A stretch of DNA of 64,000 nucleotides, from contig NZ_CP137636.1 of the NCBI RefSeq assembly GCF_036670015.1, positions 2,954,501 to 3,018,500 of the forward strand, given 5' to 3'. Source of the DNA: Niallia sp. XMNu-256. Lineage in GTDB: Bacteria; Bacillota; Bacilli; Bacillales; Cytobacillaceae. The translations under genes were made by a program, and so were the position numbers. Each line of letters begins with the position of its first letter. The stretch's first letter is position 1. This document shows positions 63,632 to 64,000 of the stretch, piece after piece. Under the pieces are notes generated by a model. It did no database searches. It was not told where the DNA came from and saw nothing but the letters and a program-made list of their open reading frames with translations.

Positions 63632-63666
63632 AAAGAAACAGCCTTGCAATGAAGGCTGTTCTTTTT
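63630..63666. terminator. Bidirectional terminator between the MFS gene and the SDR gene
   Basis: Stem AAAAAG-AACAGCCTT/AAGGCTGTTCTTTTT overlapping both stop codons. Confidence 0.88.
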
Positions 63667-64000
63667 ATTTTTTGCTCAAAAATGGTTTTCCCGCCTTTTC
63701 AAACAATCGAGGAAAAAGAGCAAATAAGACACTGCCTGCGTTCATCCATCGGGGCAGATTGAGTTCTCTTTTATTCGTCAGCACAGCATTTACTATTTTA
63801 CTAGCCACAAAGTCTGGCGTAATCATAAACCTTTTGACATTTTTGGCATAGGAGCCCGTTTCATCAGCGATTGAAAAAAAGTTCGTCTGAATCGGGCCTG
63901 GATTTACAGCAGTCACAAAAATGTTCATGTCTGAAACTTCCATTCTAAGGCTGTTCGTAAATCCTAGTACTGCATGTTTCGTAGCAGCATAGGAACTAGA
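63665..64000 (-). CDS. Short-chain dehydrogenase/reductase (YqjQ-like), C-terminal part
   Basis: The visible 111 codons begin in [20 protein letters not shown], with the YxxxK catalytic pair of the SDR family, then [10 protein letters not shown] (the PG motif) and a C-terminal region with [10 protein letters not shown]. The N-terminal NAD(P)-binding half is beyond the window edge. The YqjQ-like label rests on overall resemblance and on the neighbourhood. Substrate unknown. Confidence 0.85.
   Translation of the reverse strand, partial: SSSYAATKHAVLGFTNSLRMEVSDMNIFVTAVNPGPIQTNFFSIADETGSYAKNVKRFMITPDFVASKIVNAVLTNKRELNLPRWMNAGSVLFALFPRLFEKAGKPFLSKK

Overview
This window is a chromosomal segment of a low-GC, endospore-forming Firmicute of the family Bacillaceae. 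The gene order follows the Bacillus subtilis arc from der/yphA through fni, res, scp, lysA, spoVA, spoIIA, xerD, fur and spoIIM to yqkD/uvrX almost gene for gene. Nearly every protein has a recognisable B. subtilis counterpart, and most genes lie on the minus strand. No rRNA, tRNA, CRISPR array, prophage or intact insertion sequence was seen. The species cannot be fixed from the sequence alone.

Layout. 1-7.7 kb: the start of der, the YIEGIA/cap/YphA membrane trio, fni (isoprenoids), ypfD (S1-like), an acyltransferase, cmk, ypfB and a frameshifted motI flagellar-brake gene. 7.8-17.2 kb: the germination pair sleB-ypeB, the prsW protease, asparaginase, bacillithiol-disulfide reductase, glutamate dehydrogenase, mecB, a metallophosphoesterase and a plus-strand cotJABC spore-coat operon. 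17.2-23.4 kb: ypbF-ypbE-ypbD-recS-ypbB, ferredoxin, and the riboflavin transporter ribU behind an FMN riboswitch. 23.5-30.5 kb: the resABC/resDE cytochrome c biogenesis and redox-signalling block and rluB. 30.6-36.4 kb: spmAB-dacB (spore cortex), a long superoxide dismutase, scpAB (condensin), ypuF and ribT. 37-49.7 kb: ypuA, lysA, a reduced spoVA operon, the spoIIA operon with sigF, dacF, deoB, xerD, yqzK, fur and spoIIM. 49.8-57.8 kb: endonuclease Q-like gene, nudF, mciZ, yqkF, yqkE, two tandem yqkD-like hydrolases, yqkB, a YolD-like gene and the Y-family polymerase uvrX. 58-64 kb: yjlC-ndh, an amino-acid ABC transporter, an MFS exporter and a partial short-chain dehydrogenase.

The common theme is sporulation and germination: sigF control, engulfment (spoIIM), cell-division arrest (mciZ), cortex (dacB, dacF, spmAB), coat (cotJ), germination (spoVA, sleB, ypeB). 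Respiratory and redox functions (res, fer, ndh, ypdA) and chromosome maintenance (scpAB, xerD, recS, uvrX) make up most of the rest. Readable control sites include an FMN riboswitch, a Rex operator before yjlC-ndh, two LexA-type boxes before uvrX, Per- and Fur-like boxes before fur, and a sigma-H promoter before spoIIA.

The most notable departures from the B. subtilis plan are these. The spoVA operon lacks spoVAC, spoVAD and spoVAEb. motI carries a one-base frameshift at a run of seven A. MciZ has a C-terminal extension of about 31 residues. yqkD is duplicated in tandem. A family of degraded, hairpin-forming intergenic repeats (about 23.5, 36.5, 47.0, 53.2 and 56.5 kb) shows compensatory changes in its stems. 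I found no clear new defence or biosynthetic system; the repeat family is the best candidate for something not yet described.
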